This document shows positions 1 to 8,829 of a stretch of DNA of 21,370 nucleotides, in pieces. A model generated the notes under the pieces. That model saw only the letters and a program-made list of their open reading frames with translations. It was not told the origin of the DNA and made no database searches. The stretch's first letter is position 1. Every line of letters begins with the position of its first letter. The position numbers and the translations under genes are program-made. The DNA is from JAISFI01 sp031552335. GTDB lineage: Bacteria; Bacteroidota; Bacteroidia; Bacteroidales; Azobacteroidaceae. The DNA is taken from the NCBI GenBank assembly GCA_031552335.1, contig JAVBMQ010000235.1, positions 1-21,370 on the forward strand, written 5' to 3'.

Positions 1-1
1 A

Positions 2-574
2 CAAGCGCCCAAAGGAGAATGGGACTTTAATCTTTATCCGGTGTATACTATAGCAATCGTTGATTTCGTTTTATTTGAAGATGAAAAAAGTAAGGAGTTT
101 TTCTATCATAGCGCCAGACTGAGGAATGACCGTACTTATGAAATTTTTTATGACAAACTGATATACAAATATCTGGAACTACCCAAATTTAACAAGACAT
201 TGGAAGATTTGGAGACAAATTTTGACCGCTGGATGTATCTTTTGAAAAATTTGCCAAAATTAGAAAAACGTCCGCCGGAGTTACAAGGTAAAGTTTTTGA
301 AAAATTATTTGAATTTGCTGCTATTGAGCGCTTAACACCTAAGGAAATGAAAGAATATAAGAAAAGTGTATTGGAATATAGCGATGTTCGTGATGCTTTG
401 GATTATGCCAAGGAGGAAGCGAGAAAAGAAGGTCGTGAAGAAGGACGTGAAGAAAGAAACATAGAAATTGCAAGTCAATGTCTTCTGAGAGGAATGTCTA
501 TTGAAGATATCTCAAATATAACAGGACTAAGTATAGATCAATTAAAAGAACTACAAAATACCCTCCAACCTTAA
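2..574 (+). CDS. Rpn-family PD-(D/E)XK nuclease / putative transposase, 5'-truncated by window
   Basis: The reading frame is open from base 2, so the gene starts before the window; the GTG at 41 is internal. The visible part contains WDFNLYPVYTIAIVDFVLF, which I recognise from the Rpn (recombination-promoting nuclease) / PDDEXK-2 transposase-like family. The C-terminus is also typical: a charged EEARKEGREEGREERN linker, then a short helical segment (GMSIEDISNITGLSIDQL) resembling a helix-turn-helix. Characterised Rpn proteins are DNA endonucleases that stimulate RecA-independent recombination, and homologues are abundant, often multicopy, in Bacteroidales. The catalytic PD-(D/E)XK residues would lie upstream of the window, so activity cannot be judged. 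A strong hairpin follows 27 nt after the stop. Family call confident; function of this copy unknown. Confidence 0.85.
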   Translation, partial: QAPKGEWDFNLYPVYTIAIVDFVLFEDEKSKEFFYHSARLRNDRTYEIFYDKLIYKYLELPKFNKTLEDLETNFDRWMYLLKNLPKLEKRPPELQGKVFEKLFEFAAIERLTPKEMKEYKKSVLEYSDVRDALDYAKEEARKEGREEGREERNIEIASQCLLRGMSIEDISNITGLSIDQLKELQNTLQP

Positions 575-600
575 TACAAAACAAGATATATACAAAAATC

Positions 601-636
601 AAGAGGTTGTCTGATCCAATTCACAGACAACCTCTT
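601..636. terminator. Perfect 13-bp stem hairpin between convergent genes
   Basis: AAGAGGTTGTCTG (601-613) pairs perfectly with CAGACAACCTCTT (624-636) across a 10-nt loop. It lies between the stop of the plus-strand nuclease gene (574) and the stop of the minus-strand small membrane protein (671). It is A-rich on the left and pyrimidine-rich on the right, so it is best read as a bidirectional intrinsic terminator. Confidence 0.75.
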
Positions 637-670
637 TCATTGTTTACCTATATGTAACTAAAAACTATAG

Positions 671-946
671 TTATTGTTGAGAAGTAGTACTTCTTCTTTT
701 ACGAACAAACATATAGACTCCGGCAAGAACTATCAACACATACAGTCCGTCATGTATAGGTGTTCCAACAAAAAGTTCACCTTCTTCCGTTTCTGTTGTA
801 GCTCTGCTACCCCGCAAATTCGGATCATCGGAACCCTGTAACCAAGATTCTGTACGATCTTTCATGGAATCAAAACTTGTGGAGGCAAATATCTGGCCGG
901 CAAAAAACAGGCAAACTGCCATGAATATCATTTTTGTCGCTTTCAT
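671..946 (-). CDS. Small secreted protein with C-terminal membrane anchor and basic tail
   Basis: A 91-residue protein with a tripartite design. Residues 1-21 are a signal peptide (hydrophobic core, cleavage likely after IFA). Residues 22-60 are acidic and polar. The sequence GTPIHDGLYVLIVLAGVYMF then forms a membrane segment, ending in RKRRSTTSQQ. The short motif, membrane helix and basic tail have the architecture of sorting tags such as PEP-CTERM. The PIHDGL start recalls the PID-type C-termini of small Bacteroidota proteins, but that comparison is from memory. The ATG follows the stop of the large secreted-protein gene by one base (TAA-C-ATG), implying translational coupling and a shared operon. 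Likely a partner or surface anchor of that protein. No enzyme motif is visible; function unknown. Confidence 0.75.
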   Translation of the reverse strand: MKATKMIFMAVCLFFAGQIFASTSFDSMKDRTESWLQGSDDPNLRGSRATTETEEGELFVGTPIHDGLYVLIVLAGVYMFVRKRRSTTSQQ

Positions 947-947
947 G

Positions 948-3900
948 TTATTTTTTATTAATAAAGGTTTTTACTATTTCTACTTTCTTGGATTCATATA
1001 CTTTCTTCACGAGATAGATGCCATTAGTGGTGGGTTCTGGGATTTCGATACCCTGGAGATTGTAGTAATGAACCTCAATTACCTGATCGTTAGCCGCATC
1101 AACACCATTTATAGCAGTTTCCTGTGCTTCTACGCTTACAGCTCTCAAGTTAACAACATCTTTGACTGCTATCATGGCCTCAAATGGTTTCAGAGAAGTA
1201 CCTGAAGGAAGTTCGTTGTTACCTTGATAAAGCACATTAAATTTACCGTTTTCGCTGTAATTGTACATGTAATAATTTTCTGCTCCGGCAATTGAAGTTG
1301 TATTAGCTACTGAAGGATTAGCAACTAAAGTATATCCGGAAGCAAGAATTGGAGTCGGGGTATTTGTATTACTCAATACCGGATTGGCAACTGAAGTGAA
1401 AGTTACTTCTTCTCCTGCAAATGCAGTAGGGAATTGGATGGCATATCCTTTACCAGCAACAAATGCTGTTGTGTAATCAAATACCTCTCCATTGTAACTC
1501 TTCAGCCAGAAATCTCCTTTAGTTGCAGAACCTGCTTGTCCATTTCCATCATAATAATCCAATACTTCTCCAAATGCATTAACTGATGCGATAGCAAATG
1601 GGAAACCAATAGGATACCATTCTTTAGGAGTGAAGGTTTTTTGGTATTTTACAACACCGTTGACTTGTAAAGTTTCTCCTGCAGGAATGGTTAATTGTCC
1701 AGTGGAATTTTCATCTGATTGGATGATGATATCTCCATATCCTGCACTTGTATAATCAGTCTTTGTCCTGGTTTCGGAAGATCCAATAACAAAGTCAGAA
1801 AATTCAACAATAGATAATGCGGCTGATGCATCCTGCATATCAGCAGCTTTATTTTCAGAATAACGAACCAAATAATAAATTCCAGTACTCGGGGCTGTAA
1901 AAATAAATGAAATATCATCAAAGGAAGATTTGTTCCCAGATATGGTTCCTGAGCTTACAATTGTTCCGGTTGCAGTAGGACCATCTGCAATAGCATATGT
2001 AACAGTACGTGCTGTGCCTTGTCCATTACGAACCCAGTTCTTTGCATTGAATTTATACTTTTGTCCAGCTGTCAATTCAATCGGATATGCATATTTGATA
2101 ACATTATTACTAATAGCCGGTATAGCATAAAATGTATGACCTCCTGTGTATCCTGCTGGATTTGTACGATAATATGCATTCTGACCTGCATCTCCTCCTG
2201 CATTAGCTACACCCCATGTAACAGTTTCCGATGCAATCCATCCAGCTTGGCTTGGAGTTTTGTCTGCTGCGCCATTAGCATCCCAACCATACATAAGGTT
2301 TGCCTGGTAGGTAGCATCTGCAGTGACAGTAATTATTACATCATCAGCATTAGTACTTGATATTACAATATTAGCATTGATATCTGCAGTTTTGTCGAAA
2401 GTTGCAGTGATAGTTGTTTCTCCAACTTCACCATCCAGATTTGGGGCTATTGATGTCTGAGTAAGTTGAATGCCGTTAGGAGGCAATATAGTAATATTAT
2501 CTTCCAGACCTATACCTGCCACAGTAAACGTTTTAATTGCTTTACGATAGTTGAATGACAAAGAGGTTTTATTTGTAAGAATGGTAGCCGGCACTGCTGC
2601 TCCGTAGTAGATAAGTTCAAAATTATCTACACTCGACCATCCACAATCTCCGTCAAAATAGATACCCAAAGTGATGGAAGCATTATTAGGAATAATCACA
2701 TCTGGTGTTTCATATTGATTCCAACCATTAGTAAGTGTTCCTCCAGTGTCTCCAATCCGATCAACTTGTACAGAAACTCGGCCTTCTGAAGTAAACGTAC
2801 TTCCGGCAACAGCTCCAATATACATGAGAGCGGATGTTTCAACTCGTCCTCGTGCAACTGCTTTTACTCGATAAATTCCCCCAGGCAAACCCGATACGGT
2901 TTGATAACCCATGGTTACTGCTGTTGGGTCTCCATCCATTACATGATTTGGACTAGGAGAACCTGTAAATACAGCATTGGCTCCTGCATAAATACCTAAA
3001 CTTGTCGTCCATCCCGAAACAGAGCCTCCATTAGCTTCAAAATCCGGATTTATGATTTTAGATGTAAGATTTGCCGGTTTTGTTGTTGATGCATTATCTA
3101 TTTGGAATGTTAACAAATCCGTTGCCAATGCTGCTTTTGCAAATGCAACTCCAGATACATCAGCAGTATGTGTATTGTAAACATCCTGAGCTGCAGCAAT
3201 TGCGGCATTAATGTTCACTTTATCCTCATTCTGGTCATAAGTAGCAACATTAGTAGTTGCATCGGAAATAGCAGTTAACAATGAAGCATAAGCCGATATT
3301 GAAGGTTCTGCATTTCCAATTGCCTCTAACAATGCTGCTGTCGCTGCAGTTAATGCCGCTTCTGTAGGAGTATTATCAATAGCATTCTGAGCTTGGGACA
3401 GAGCTGTAGTGAGACTTGTTGCTATACTTGTCTGCATAACTTGTCCAACCAAATTATCTGTTGCATATGTAATTTTATCAGAAAGAAGTGCTATTGCTGC
3501 TGTTGGGTCATAGCCATAGAAATAGAGACGAAAATTATCTGCTTTATACCAAGTACCTGCTTTTATACCCAACTGGATTGTATTATTTGTCACAATTACA
3601 TCCTCTACTTTTACTTCTTCAAATGTATTTTTGTCACCGACTATAGTATGAGCAGTAGTAGCACTGTTTAAGAATGCAGTACACAGATTATTCTTATCAC
3701 CTGCCACAAGAGCAACCAATGAATACTTACCATTGGGCAGATCTATGATAGTTTGCTTCAATTCTCCTCCTGAACCATTGTTCCATGTATTAAAAAGATA
3801 ACTTCCATCTACTCCGGCAGTGGTATATGTAGCATTGGAGTTTGGTTTCACACCTGTATCATTTGTTCCAGTTGTAGTCCAAGGAGCCAACGCATTTGTT

Positions 3901-4928
3901 TCAAAAGAAGGATTTACAATATAATTTGTAATATCATAATAATCTCCGCCTGCATAGTTCGGTGTAAATTCTGGGGCATAAGCAGTACCTGCTAAATACA
4001 TAGGATTAGCACCACCCTCAACACCTGTGGGTATAGAGGCTTCTACTAAAGTAAAATCATCATAGAACTCTAATTTTTGAGGAGAGACACTATATCCGCT
4101 TGTTCTTTCTACAAGAAACCATACTGGATCTGTAGTACTTACATTATCTCCTGTAGAAAAATACTCTACATAATCATACACAGTAGTAACATTTAGGGTT
4201 GTTCGTGTAGCTGCTGTAGCCACATCTGTACCTCTTTCCGCTGTTCCTAAACAAGCTCGAAAAACAACTCCATTTTGGCCCAGATCATTTGTATGATATT
4301 TAAAAGCAACCTTATAACGAGAATTGGGTTTGATTTTATTGGCAGGAATCGACTGCGTCAAATAGCGTGCTGTTTGATGAAACAGCATGGCATTTGATCC
4401 CTCTATTGTATTTTTTGCACGTATAGATGTACCTGAGGTTCCTACATTTGTTATAGCAATATTAGCTCCATTACCATCATAACACTTCCACACATTATTT
4501 GGAATTGTTTCAAATCCAGGATTTTGAAGTAAATTCAAAACATTATAAATCCCTGTTTGATTGGAAGAGCTATTGGTTTCAGCAAAAATGTTTGGGTAAG
4601 TAGCTTTGTCAACAGGAGTGAGAGTCGTTTTATAAACATTCCCTTCATAAACATACACCTTACCATTTTTTTGAGCAAAACGCACTTTCCCATCTGCAGT
4701 TGGAGTATAAGTATATACACCACCTGCAATACTTATTTCAGCACCTTGCGTCCCATCTACCTCAAGTGTATAATCACTTGTTGGAGGTAAAAATGTTGTA
4801 ACATTAGCAGCCGATCCCCCAAAATTATCCAATTGAGGCAAATACGGAGTAACAGTTTGCGCCTGCACCATAAAGGTACACAAACATGCGACCAAAGCCG
4901 CACCATAAGTTAGTAATCTTTTTTTCAT
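948..4928 (-). CDS. Large modular secreted protein with carbohydrate-binding-like modules and T9SS-like C-terminal domain
   Basis: 1326 residues. A signal peptide covers 1-23 (cut near VQA/QT). Three NP(G/S/D)FE modules follow at about 133-297, 336-473 and 625-777. The last two share an aromatic 'LP.G.Y' strand and a closing 'W..(A/V)DNF.L.YYG', and look like internally duplicated jelly-roll carbohydrate-binding modules. Between modules 2 and 3 lies an Ala-rich helical stretch (about 475-610) resembling FIVAR-type spacers. Residues 781-872 resemble a BACON/Ig-like domain, and about 876-1047 another beta-rich module. The C-terminus (VHYYNLQGIEIPEP, NGIYLVKKVYESKKVEIVKTF) fits a type A T9SS sorting domain. 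Inferred role: a cell-surface or exported glycan-binding or adhesive protein. No glycosidase catalytic motif was recognised. It is co-transcribed with the 91-residue anchor protein. Confidence 0.8.
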   Translation of the reverse strand: MKKRLLTYGAALVACLCTFMVQAQTVTPYLPQLDNFGGSAANVTTFLPPTSDYTLEVDGTQGAEISIAGGVYTYTPTADGKVRFAQKNGKVYVYEGNVYKTTLTPVDKATYPNIFAETNSSSNQTGIYNVLNLLQNPGFETIPNNVWKCYDGNGANIAITNVGTSGTSIRAKNTIEGSNAMLFHQTARYLTQSIPANKIKPNSRYKVAFKYHTNDLGQNGVVFRACLGTAERGTDVATAATRTTLNVTTVYDYVEYFSTGDNVSTTDPVWFLVERTSGYSVSPQKLEFYDDFTLVEASIPTGVEGGANPMYLAGTAYAPEFTPNYAGGDYYDITNYIVNPSFETNALAPWTTTGTNDTGVKPNSNATYTTAGVDGSYLFNTWNNGSGGELKQTIIDLPNGKYSLVALVAGDKNNLCTAFLNSATTAHTIVGDKNTFEEVKVEDVIVTNNTIQLGIKAGTWYKADNFRLYFYGYDPTAAIALLSDKITYATDNLVGQVMQTSIATSLTTALSQAQNAIDNTPTEAALTAATAALLEAIGNAEPSISAYASLLTAISDATTNVATYDQNEDKVNINAAIAAAQDVYNTHTADVSGVAFAKAALATDLLTFQIDNASTTKPANLTSKIINPDFEANGGSVSGWTTSLGIYAGANAVFTGSPSPNHVMDGDPTAVTMGYQTVSGLPGGIYRVKAVARGRVETSALMYIGAVAGSTFTSEGRVSVQVDRIGDTGGTLTNGWNQYETPDVIIPNNASITLGIYFDGDCGWSSVDNFELIYYGAAVPATILTNKTSLSFNYRKAIKTFTVAGIGLEDNITILPPNGIQLTQTSIAPNLDGEVGETTITATFDKTADINANIVISSTNADDVIITVTADATYQANLMYGWDANGAADKTPSQAGWIASETVTWGVANAGGDAGQNAYYRTNPAGYTGGHTFYAIPAISNNVIKYAYPIELTAGQKYKFNAKNWVRNGQGTARTVTYAIADGPTATGTIVSSGTISGNKSSFDDISFIFTAPSTGIYYLVRYSENKAADMQDASAALSIVEFSDFVIGSSETRTKTDYTSAGYGDIIIQSDENSTGQLTIPAGETLQVNGVVKYQKTFTPKEWYPIGFPFAIASVNAFGEVLDYYDGNGQAGSATKGDFWLKSYNGEVFDYTTAFVAGKGYAIQFPTAFAGEEVTFTSVANPVLSNTNTPTPILASGYTLVANPSVANTTSIAGAENYYMYNYSENGKFNVLYQGNNELPSGTSLKPFEAMIAVKDVVNLRAVSVEAQETAINGVDAANDQVIEVHYYNLQGIEIPEPTTNGIYLVKKVYESKKVEIVKTFINKK

Positions 4929-5280
4929 AACAAATTAATTTAAAATACACATAATTAATTTATAACATTAATATTTATAATAGAAAAGTCATTCAAAGCC
5001 GGGTTAAGATCAAAATCAACAAAATAATTATTCAAACAAATTGAGATTATTTTCATAAAACATTGATAAATCTTTCAATATAAGCACATTTAAACTTCTT
5101 TTTCTTGTACAAATATCTTATATGCAAAGTTAAGTTAACCATTAGAAAAGAAAGTTTAAAAATCAACCTAAATAGATCAAAATCATGTCAGGTGAAAAAA
5201 AATATATTCCGATCATTTTCAATGATTTGTAGAACATTTTTTACAGGTTTAAAAATCAATCGGGAGAGTATAAATTTATG

Positions 5281-5299
5281 TCAGGTTGTATCAGGTTGT
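5281..5299. promoter_or_regulatory. Tandem TCAGGTTGT repeat, possible operator
   Basis: Two exact 9-bp copies start 10 bp apart, 66-84 bp before the murF-alr -7 box. One-helical-turn spacing is typical of cooperative regulator binding. The regulator is unknown, and chance in AT-rich DNA is not excluded. Confidence 0.3.
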
Positions 5300-5364
5300 T
5301 AAATTTACACAGTTATATCGTAATGCTGTTACAAACAAACAGTCATTAATCCGGAACTTTTGAG

Positions 5365-5372
5365 TAAATTTG
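5365..5372 (+). promoter_or_regulatory. Candidate -7 box (TAAATTTG) of murF-alr
   Basis: TAAATTTG matches the Bacteroidetes -7 consensus TAnnTTTG. It lies 17 bp before the ATG at 5390, giving a very short leader. No TTG is found 19-21 bp upstream, so support rests on the -7 box alone. Its position argues against translation starting at the TTG at 5360. Confidence 0.5.
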
Positions 5373-5389
5373 CGTGTTTATTACTAGAA

Positions 5390-7855
5390 ATGATGTACTC
5401 AATAGAAAATATACGGGAAATAATCTCGGCAAAGACAAAAAAATTGTCACCTGCCGGGATTCATTTGTTATTGACCGACAGCAGGAACCTCACCGATGCT
5501 CCGGTCACCTTGTTTTTTGCCATCGAAACCAAACACAATGACGGACATAAGTATGTCAAGGAATTGGCAGAGAAAGGTGTTTTTAATTTTGTTATTCAAA
5601 AACATCTGCCGGAATATGAACATTTGGAACATTGCAACTTTCTGCAGGTTCCGAATTCTTTAACAGCACTACAAAAATTAGCCATCGAACACCGGCGGAA
5701 ATTTGATATTCCTGTAATAGGTATTACAGGCAGTAATGGCAAAACGGTTGTAAAAGAATGGTTGTACCAGATACTGAATGAAGATTTCAACATTGCCCGT
5801 TCCCCTAGAAGTTTCAATTCGCAGATAGGTGTCCCATTGTCTGTCTGGCAATTGGAAGGAAACACGCAACTCGGGATTTTTGAAGCCGGTATTTCCATGC
5901 CTAATGAAATGGGACGCCTGGAACCGATTATCAAGCCAACTATCGGCATTCTTACGAATATCGGAGATGCACACCAGGAAAACTTCATGTCATTGCAGGA
6001 AAAAGCGCTACAAAAATTATTGCTTTTCAAAGATTGTAATACACTGATATACAACGGAGATAATCATTTTGTTGAAGATAGCATCGAACGTGCTTTTCTT
6101 TCCCATAAAGTATTTTTCTGGTCGAAGAAAGACAATCAGGCTCCTTTATTTATTTCGAAAATAAAGAAAAGAGAACAATCCACCCAAATAGATTATTCCT
6201 TTCTCGGGATGGAAAATTCCATCATCATTCCTTTTATAGATGAAGCTTCCATTGAAAACGCCATTCATTGCCTGGCAGTAGTCATGTATCTTCGTCCTGC
6301 ACTCCAGAATATCCAGGACAGGTTTCTTCACCTGGATCCTGTAGATATGCGCCTGGATGTAAAACAGGGAATTAATAATTGTACATTAATCAACGATACG
6401 TACAATTCCGATATACAATCATTGGAGATTGCGCTGGATTTTATGGCGACCCGTGTATCACAAGCCAGTCCGAAGACCACATTGATTTTGTCGGATATAC
6501 TGCAATCCGGCATTTTACCTAAAGTACTTTACAATAAAGTAGCCATATTAGCCAAACAAAAGAAAGTACACCGGATCATCGGTATCGGAAAAGATCTGGT
6601 AGCCAATGCTGATAAATTTTCTATGGAAAAAGAATTTTACCTGACTACAGATGAATTCCTGAATGCCGGTAAATTCGACAGGTTCCAGGATGAAGTCATC
6701 CTGATCAAAGGTTCCCGCAGATTCCAGTTTGAGAAAATTACAGCACAATTAGAAGGAAAAGTTCATGAAACCATTCTGGAAGTTGATCTGGATGCCATTA
6801 TTCACAACTTCAATTATTTCCGGTCCAAACTCCGTCCCGGGACAAAAATTATCAGCATGATCAAAGCATTCGGATATGGTATCGGGGCATATGAATTGGC
6901 AAAAACACTGCAAAACCAACGTTGCGATTACCTGGCCGTCGCTTTGGCTGATGAAGGTGCCGATCTTCGCCTGGAAGGCATTTCCATCCCGATTATCGTG
7001 ATGAATCCTGAAATGTCGGCCTTCAATACCATCTTCCAGTATCACTTAGAACCCGAAATTTATAGTTTCCGGCTGATGGAAGCCTTTATCAAGGAAACCA
7101 AACGACGTGGTATTACGGATTATCCGGTACATGTTAAATTTGATACCGGGATGCACCGCCTGGGATTCTTTCCGGAAGATATTCCGCAGATCGTGCAACA
7201 GTTAAAAATGCAAAAAGGAATTAAAGTCCGCTCCATATTTTCGCATTTAGCAGGAAGTGATTCTCCGGATTTAGATGATTATACCCGGCAACAATTTGCT
7301 ATATTCGATCAAATAGCCACAGATATTTCAGGACTATTGCCTTATCCCGTCATGAAACATATCCTCAACTCAGCAGGAATAGAAAGATTTCCTGATCACC
7401 AGATGGATATGGTCAGATTAGGCATCAGTTTATATGGAATTCCGGCCGTATCCGGACAAGATCTGAAACCCGTTGCAACTCTTCGGAGTACAATTCTGCA
7501 AATCAGAAGTCTGAAAGCAGGAGAAACTGTAGGTTATGGCAGAAAAGGGCTTTTAAAAAGAGATTCCCGCATTGCCTGTGTTCCCATTGGATATGCGGAT
7601 GGATTGGACCGGCACCTGAGTAATAGAAATGGCAACTTTTGGATAAATGGAACTCTATGCCCTATTATCGGCAACATTTGCATGGACATAACAATGGTTG
7701 ATGTAACAGATGCACAAGCAAAAGAAGGCGATCCGGTTATTATTTTCGGAAAAGAAATAAGCGTAGAAAGCATTGCCGAGAAATTAGGGACAATCCCTTA
7801 TGAGATTTTCACGTCTGTGTCACCGAGGGTGAAGAGGGTGTACTTTAGGAATTAA
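5390..7855 (+). CDS. Bifunctional UDP-MurNAc-tripeptide:D-Ala-D-Ala ligase / alanine racemase (MurF-Alr fusion)
   Basis: 821 residues from the ATG at 5390. The N-terminal half (about 1-455) is MurF, which adds D-Ala-D-Ala to UDP-MurNAc-tripeptide in the cytoplasm. The Mur-ligase ATP loop GITGSNGKT contains Lys118, and later parts such as NDTYNSD and RLDVK fit the family. The C-terminal half (about 460-821) is a PLP-dependent alanine racemase: the PLP lysine is in SMIKAFGYG (Lys492), and the catalytic tyrosine in TVGYGRKG (Tyr716) precedes PIGYADGL and GNICMD. The fusion is known in Bacteroidetes; it couples D-Ala supply to D-Ala-D-Ala ligation. A TTG at 5360 is in frame, but the TAAATTTG box overlaps that region, so ATG 5390 (or the adjacent 5393) is preferred. 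The stop lies within the first heptad of a repeat arm. Confidence 0.95.
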   Translation: MMYSIENIREIISAKTKKLSPAGIHLLLTDSRNLTDAPVTLFFAIETKHNDGHKYVKELAEKGVFNFVIQKHLPEYEHLEHCNFLQVPNSLTALQKLAIEHRRKFDIPVIGITGSNGKTVVKEWLYQILNEDFNIARSPRSFNSQIGVPLSVWQLEGNTQLGIFEAGISMPNEMGRLEPIIKPTIGILTNIGDAHQENFMSLQEKALQKLLLFKDCNTLIYNGDNHFVEDSIERAFLSHKVFFWSKKDNQAPLFISKIKKREQSTQIDYSFLGMENSIIIPFIDEASIENAIHCLAVVMYLRPALQNIQDRFLHLDPVDMRLDVKQGINNCTLINDTYNSDIQSLEIALDFMATRVSQASPKTTLILSDILQSGILPKVLYNKVAILAKQKKVHRIIGIGKDLVANADKFSMEKEFYLTTDEFLNAGKFDRFQDEVILIKGSRRFQFEKITAQLEGKVHETILEVDLDAIIHNFNYFRSKLRPGTKIISMIKAFGYGIGAYELAKTLQNQRCDYLAVALADEGADLRLEGISIPIIVMNPEMSAFNTIFQYHLEPEIYSFRLMEAFIKETKRRGITDYPVHVKFDTGMHRLGFFPEDIPQIVQQLKMQKGIKVRSIFSHLAGSDSPDLDDYTRQQFAIFDQIATDISGLLPYPVMKHILNSAGIERFPDHQMDMVRLGISLYGIPAVSGQDLKPVATLRSTILQIRSLKAGETVGYGRKGLLKRDSRIACVPIGYADGLDRHLSNRNGNFWINGTLCPIIGNICMDITMVDVTDAQAKEGDPVIIFGKEISVESIAEKLGTIPYEIFTSVSPRVKRVYFRN

Positions 7856-7881
7856 GAATTACGAATTACGAATTGAGAATA
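7850..7881 (+). repeat. Heptad repeat arm A (32 nt, solo), overlapping the murF-alr stop
   Basis: Heptads AATTAAG, AATTACG, AATTACG and AATTGAG plus a final AATA, 32 nt in all. The murF-alr stop TAA (7853-7855) is inside the first heptad. No inverted partner is visible before fabI, so this is a solo arm or remnant of the family seen at 9536-9618 and 15968-16403. Confidence 0.75.
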
Positions 7882-7909
7882 AGAGGATTTTGAAATTTTG
7901 AGGGATTAA

Positions 7910-7939
7910 TTGTAATATTGCACAAAATGACTACTTTTG
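7910..7939 (+). promoter_or_regulatory. Bacteroidetes-type promoter of fabI
   Basis: TTG (7910-7912), exactly 19 bp, then TACTTTTG (7932-7939). This matches the sigma-ABfr consensus TTG-N19-TAnnTTTG. Transcription would begin near 7945, leaving about 19 nt before the ATG at 7964. It rules out the in-frame GTG at 7937, which lies inside the -7 box. Confidence 0.8.
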
Positions 7940-7963
7940 TGCCGAACTTTTACAAAAATAATT

Positions 7964-8821
7964 ATGGCTTACAATTTATTAAAAGGCAAAAGGGGAGTTA
8001 TTTTCGGTGCATTGAACGATATGTCTATTGCATGGAAGGTTGCAGAAAAAGCAGTAGAAGAGGGAGCAACCATCACGCTGTCTAACACCCCGGTTGCTGT
8101 AAGAATGGGAGAAATCAGCGCTTTAGGAGAAAAATTAAATGCTGAAATTATCCCGGCAGATGCTTCCAATGTTGAAGATCTGGAAATGGTTTTTTCCAAA
8201 TCAATGGAGGTTCTGGGCGGAAAAATCGACTTTGTTTTGCACTCGATAGGAATGTCGCCTAATGTACGCAAAAAACGTACTTATGATGACCTGGATTACG
8301 ACTTATTAGAAAAAACATTGGATGTATCTGCCATTTCTTTCCACAAAATGATACAATCTGCCAAAAAATTAGATGCCATTGAACACGGAGGATCTATTCT
8401 TGCATTATCTTATGTAGCCGCCCAACGTACTTTCTTCGGGTATAATGACATGGCTGATGCCAAAGCAATACTGGAATCTATCGCCCGGAGTTTTGGTTAT
8501 ATTTACGGAAGAGAAAAAGGTGTCCGTGTGAATACAATCTCTCAATCGCCAACAATGACCACTGCCGGTAGCGGAGTAAAAGGGATTGACAATCTCCTGG
8601 ATTTCTCAGAAAAAATGTCACCCCTGGGAAATGCCTCAGCTGATGAGTGTGCAGATTATTGCATTGTAATGTTCTCCGATCTCACTAAAAAGGTCACTAT
8701 GCAAAACCTATTTCATGATGGAGGCTTCTCCAGTATGGGTATGAGTCTCCGCGCCATGAATCAGTATAGCAAGAGCCTGGATGAATATACAAATGAAGAT
8801 GGCAAGATCATTTACGGATAA
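7964..8821 (+). CDS. fabI: Enoyl-[acyl-carrier-protein] reductase FabI
   Basis: 285 residues, in the short-chain dehydrogenase superfamily. It catalyses the last, NAD(P)H-dependent reduction of each fatty-acid elongation cycle. The N-terminal GVIFGALNDMSIAWKVAE is the FabI variant of the cofactor-binding loop. The active site shows LSYVAAQRTFFGYNDMADAKA with Tyr150, Tyr160 and Lys167; the Y-X6-K spacing matches E. coli FabI Tyr156/Lys163. The substrate-loop region ISQSPTMTTAGSGVKG also fits. The length is slightly above E. coli FabI because of a C-terminal extension (MNQYSKSLDEYTNEDG). The start is fixed by the consensus promoter upstream. This appears to be its own transcription unit, with an inverted-repeat hairpin 8 nt after the stop. 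Confidence 0.95.
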   Translation: MAYNLLKGKRGVIFGALNDMSIAWKVAEKAVEEGATITLSNTPVAVRMGEISALGEKLNAEIIPADASNVEDLEMVFSKSMEVLGGKIDFVLHSIGMSPNVRKKRTYDDLDYDLLEKTLDVSAISFHKMIQSAKKLDAIEHGGSILALSYVAAQRTFFGYNDMADAKAILESIARSFGYIYGREKGVRVNTISQSPTMTTAGSGVKGIDNLLDFSEKMSPLGNASADECADYCIVMFSDLTKKVTMQNLFHDGGFSSMGMSLRAMNQYSKSLDEYTNEDGKIIYG

Positions 8822-8829
8822 GTGAAAGA

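Larger units (their letters stand above)
4929..5389. other. 461-bp divergent intergenic region, AT-rich, with candidate promoters and direct repeats
   Basis: I see no convincing gene here. The stretch separates the minus-strand secreted-protein gene from plus-strand murF-alr and must hold both promoters. GATCAAAATCA occurs exactly twice (5008-5018 and 5175-5185). TCAGGTTGT is repeated at 5281-5289 and 5291-5299, a 10-bp period that would put both copies on the same DNA face. A TAACTTTG box on the minus strand (5125-5132) is a candidate -7 element for the secreted protein and would give a leader of about 190 nt. Confidence 0.5.

Noticed and set aside
5105..5302. 65-codon plus-strand open frame before murF-alr
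   Set aside because: Lys/Asn-rich translation of AT-rich intergenic DNA with no recognisable feature; it overlaps the likely promoter region.
5360..5389. TTG start for murF-alr
   Set aside because: A TAAATTTG -7 box overlaps it; the ATG at 5390 follows the box at a sensible distance.
5390..7855. MurF-Alr fusion as a novel arrangement
   Set aside because: This bifunctional fusion is already known in Bacteroidetes, so it is annotated but not reported as new.
7937..7963. GTG start for fabI
   Set aside because: The GTG is inside the -7 box of a consensus promoter, and FabI proteins begin at MAYNLLKGK.
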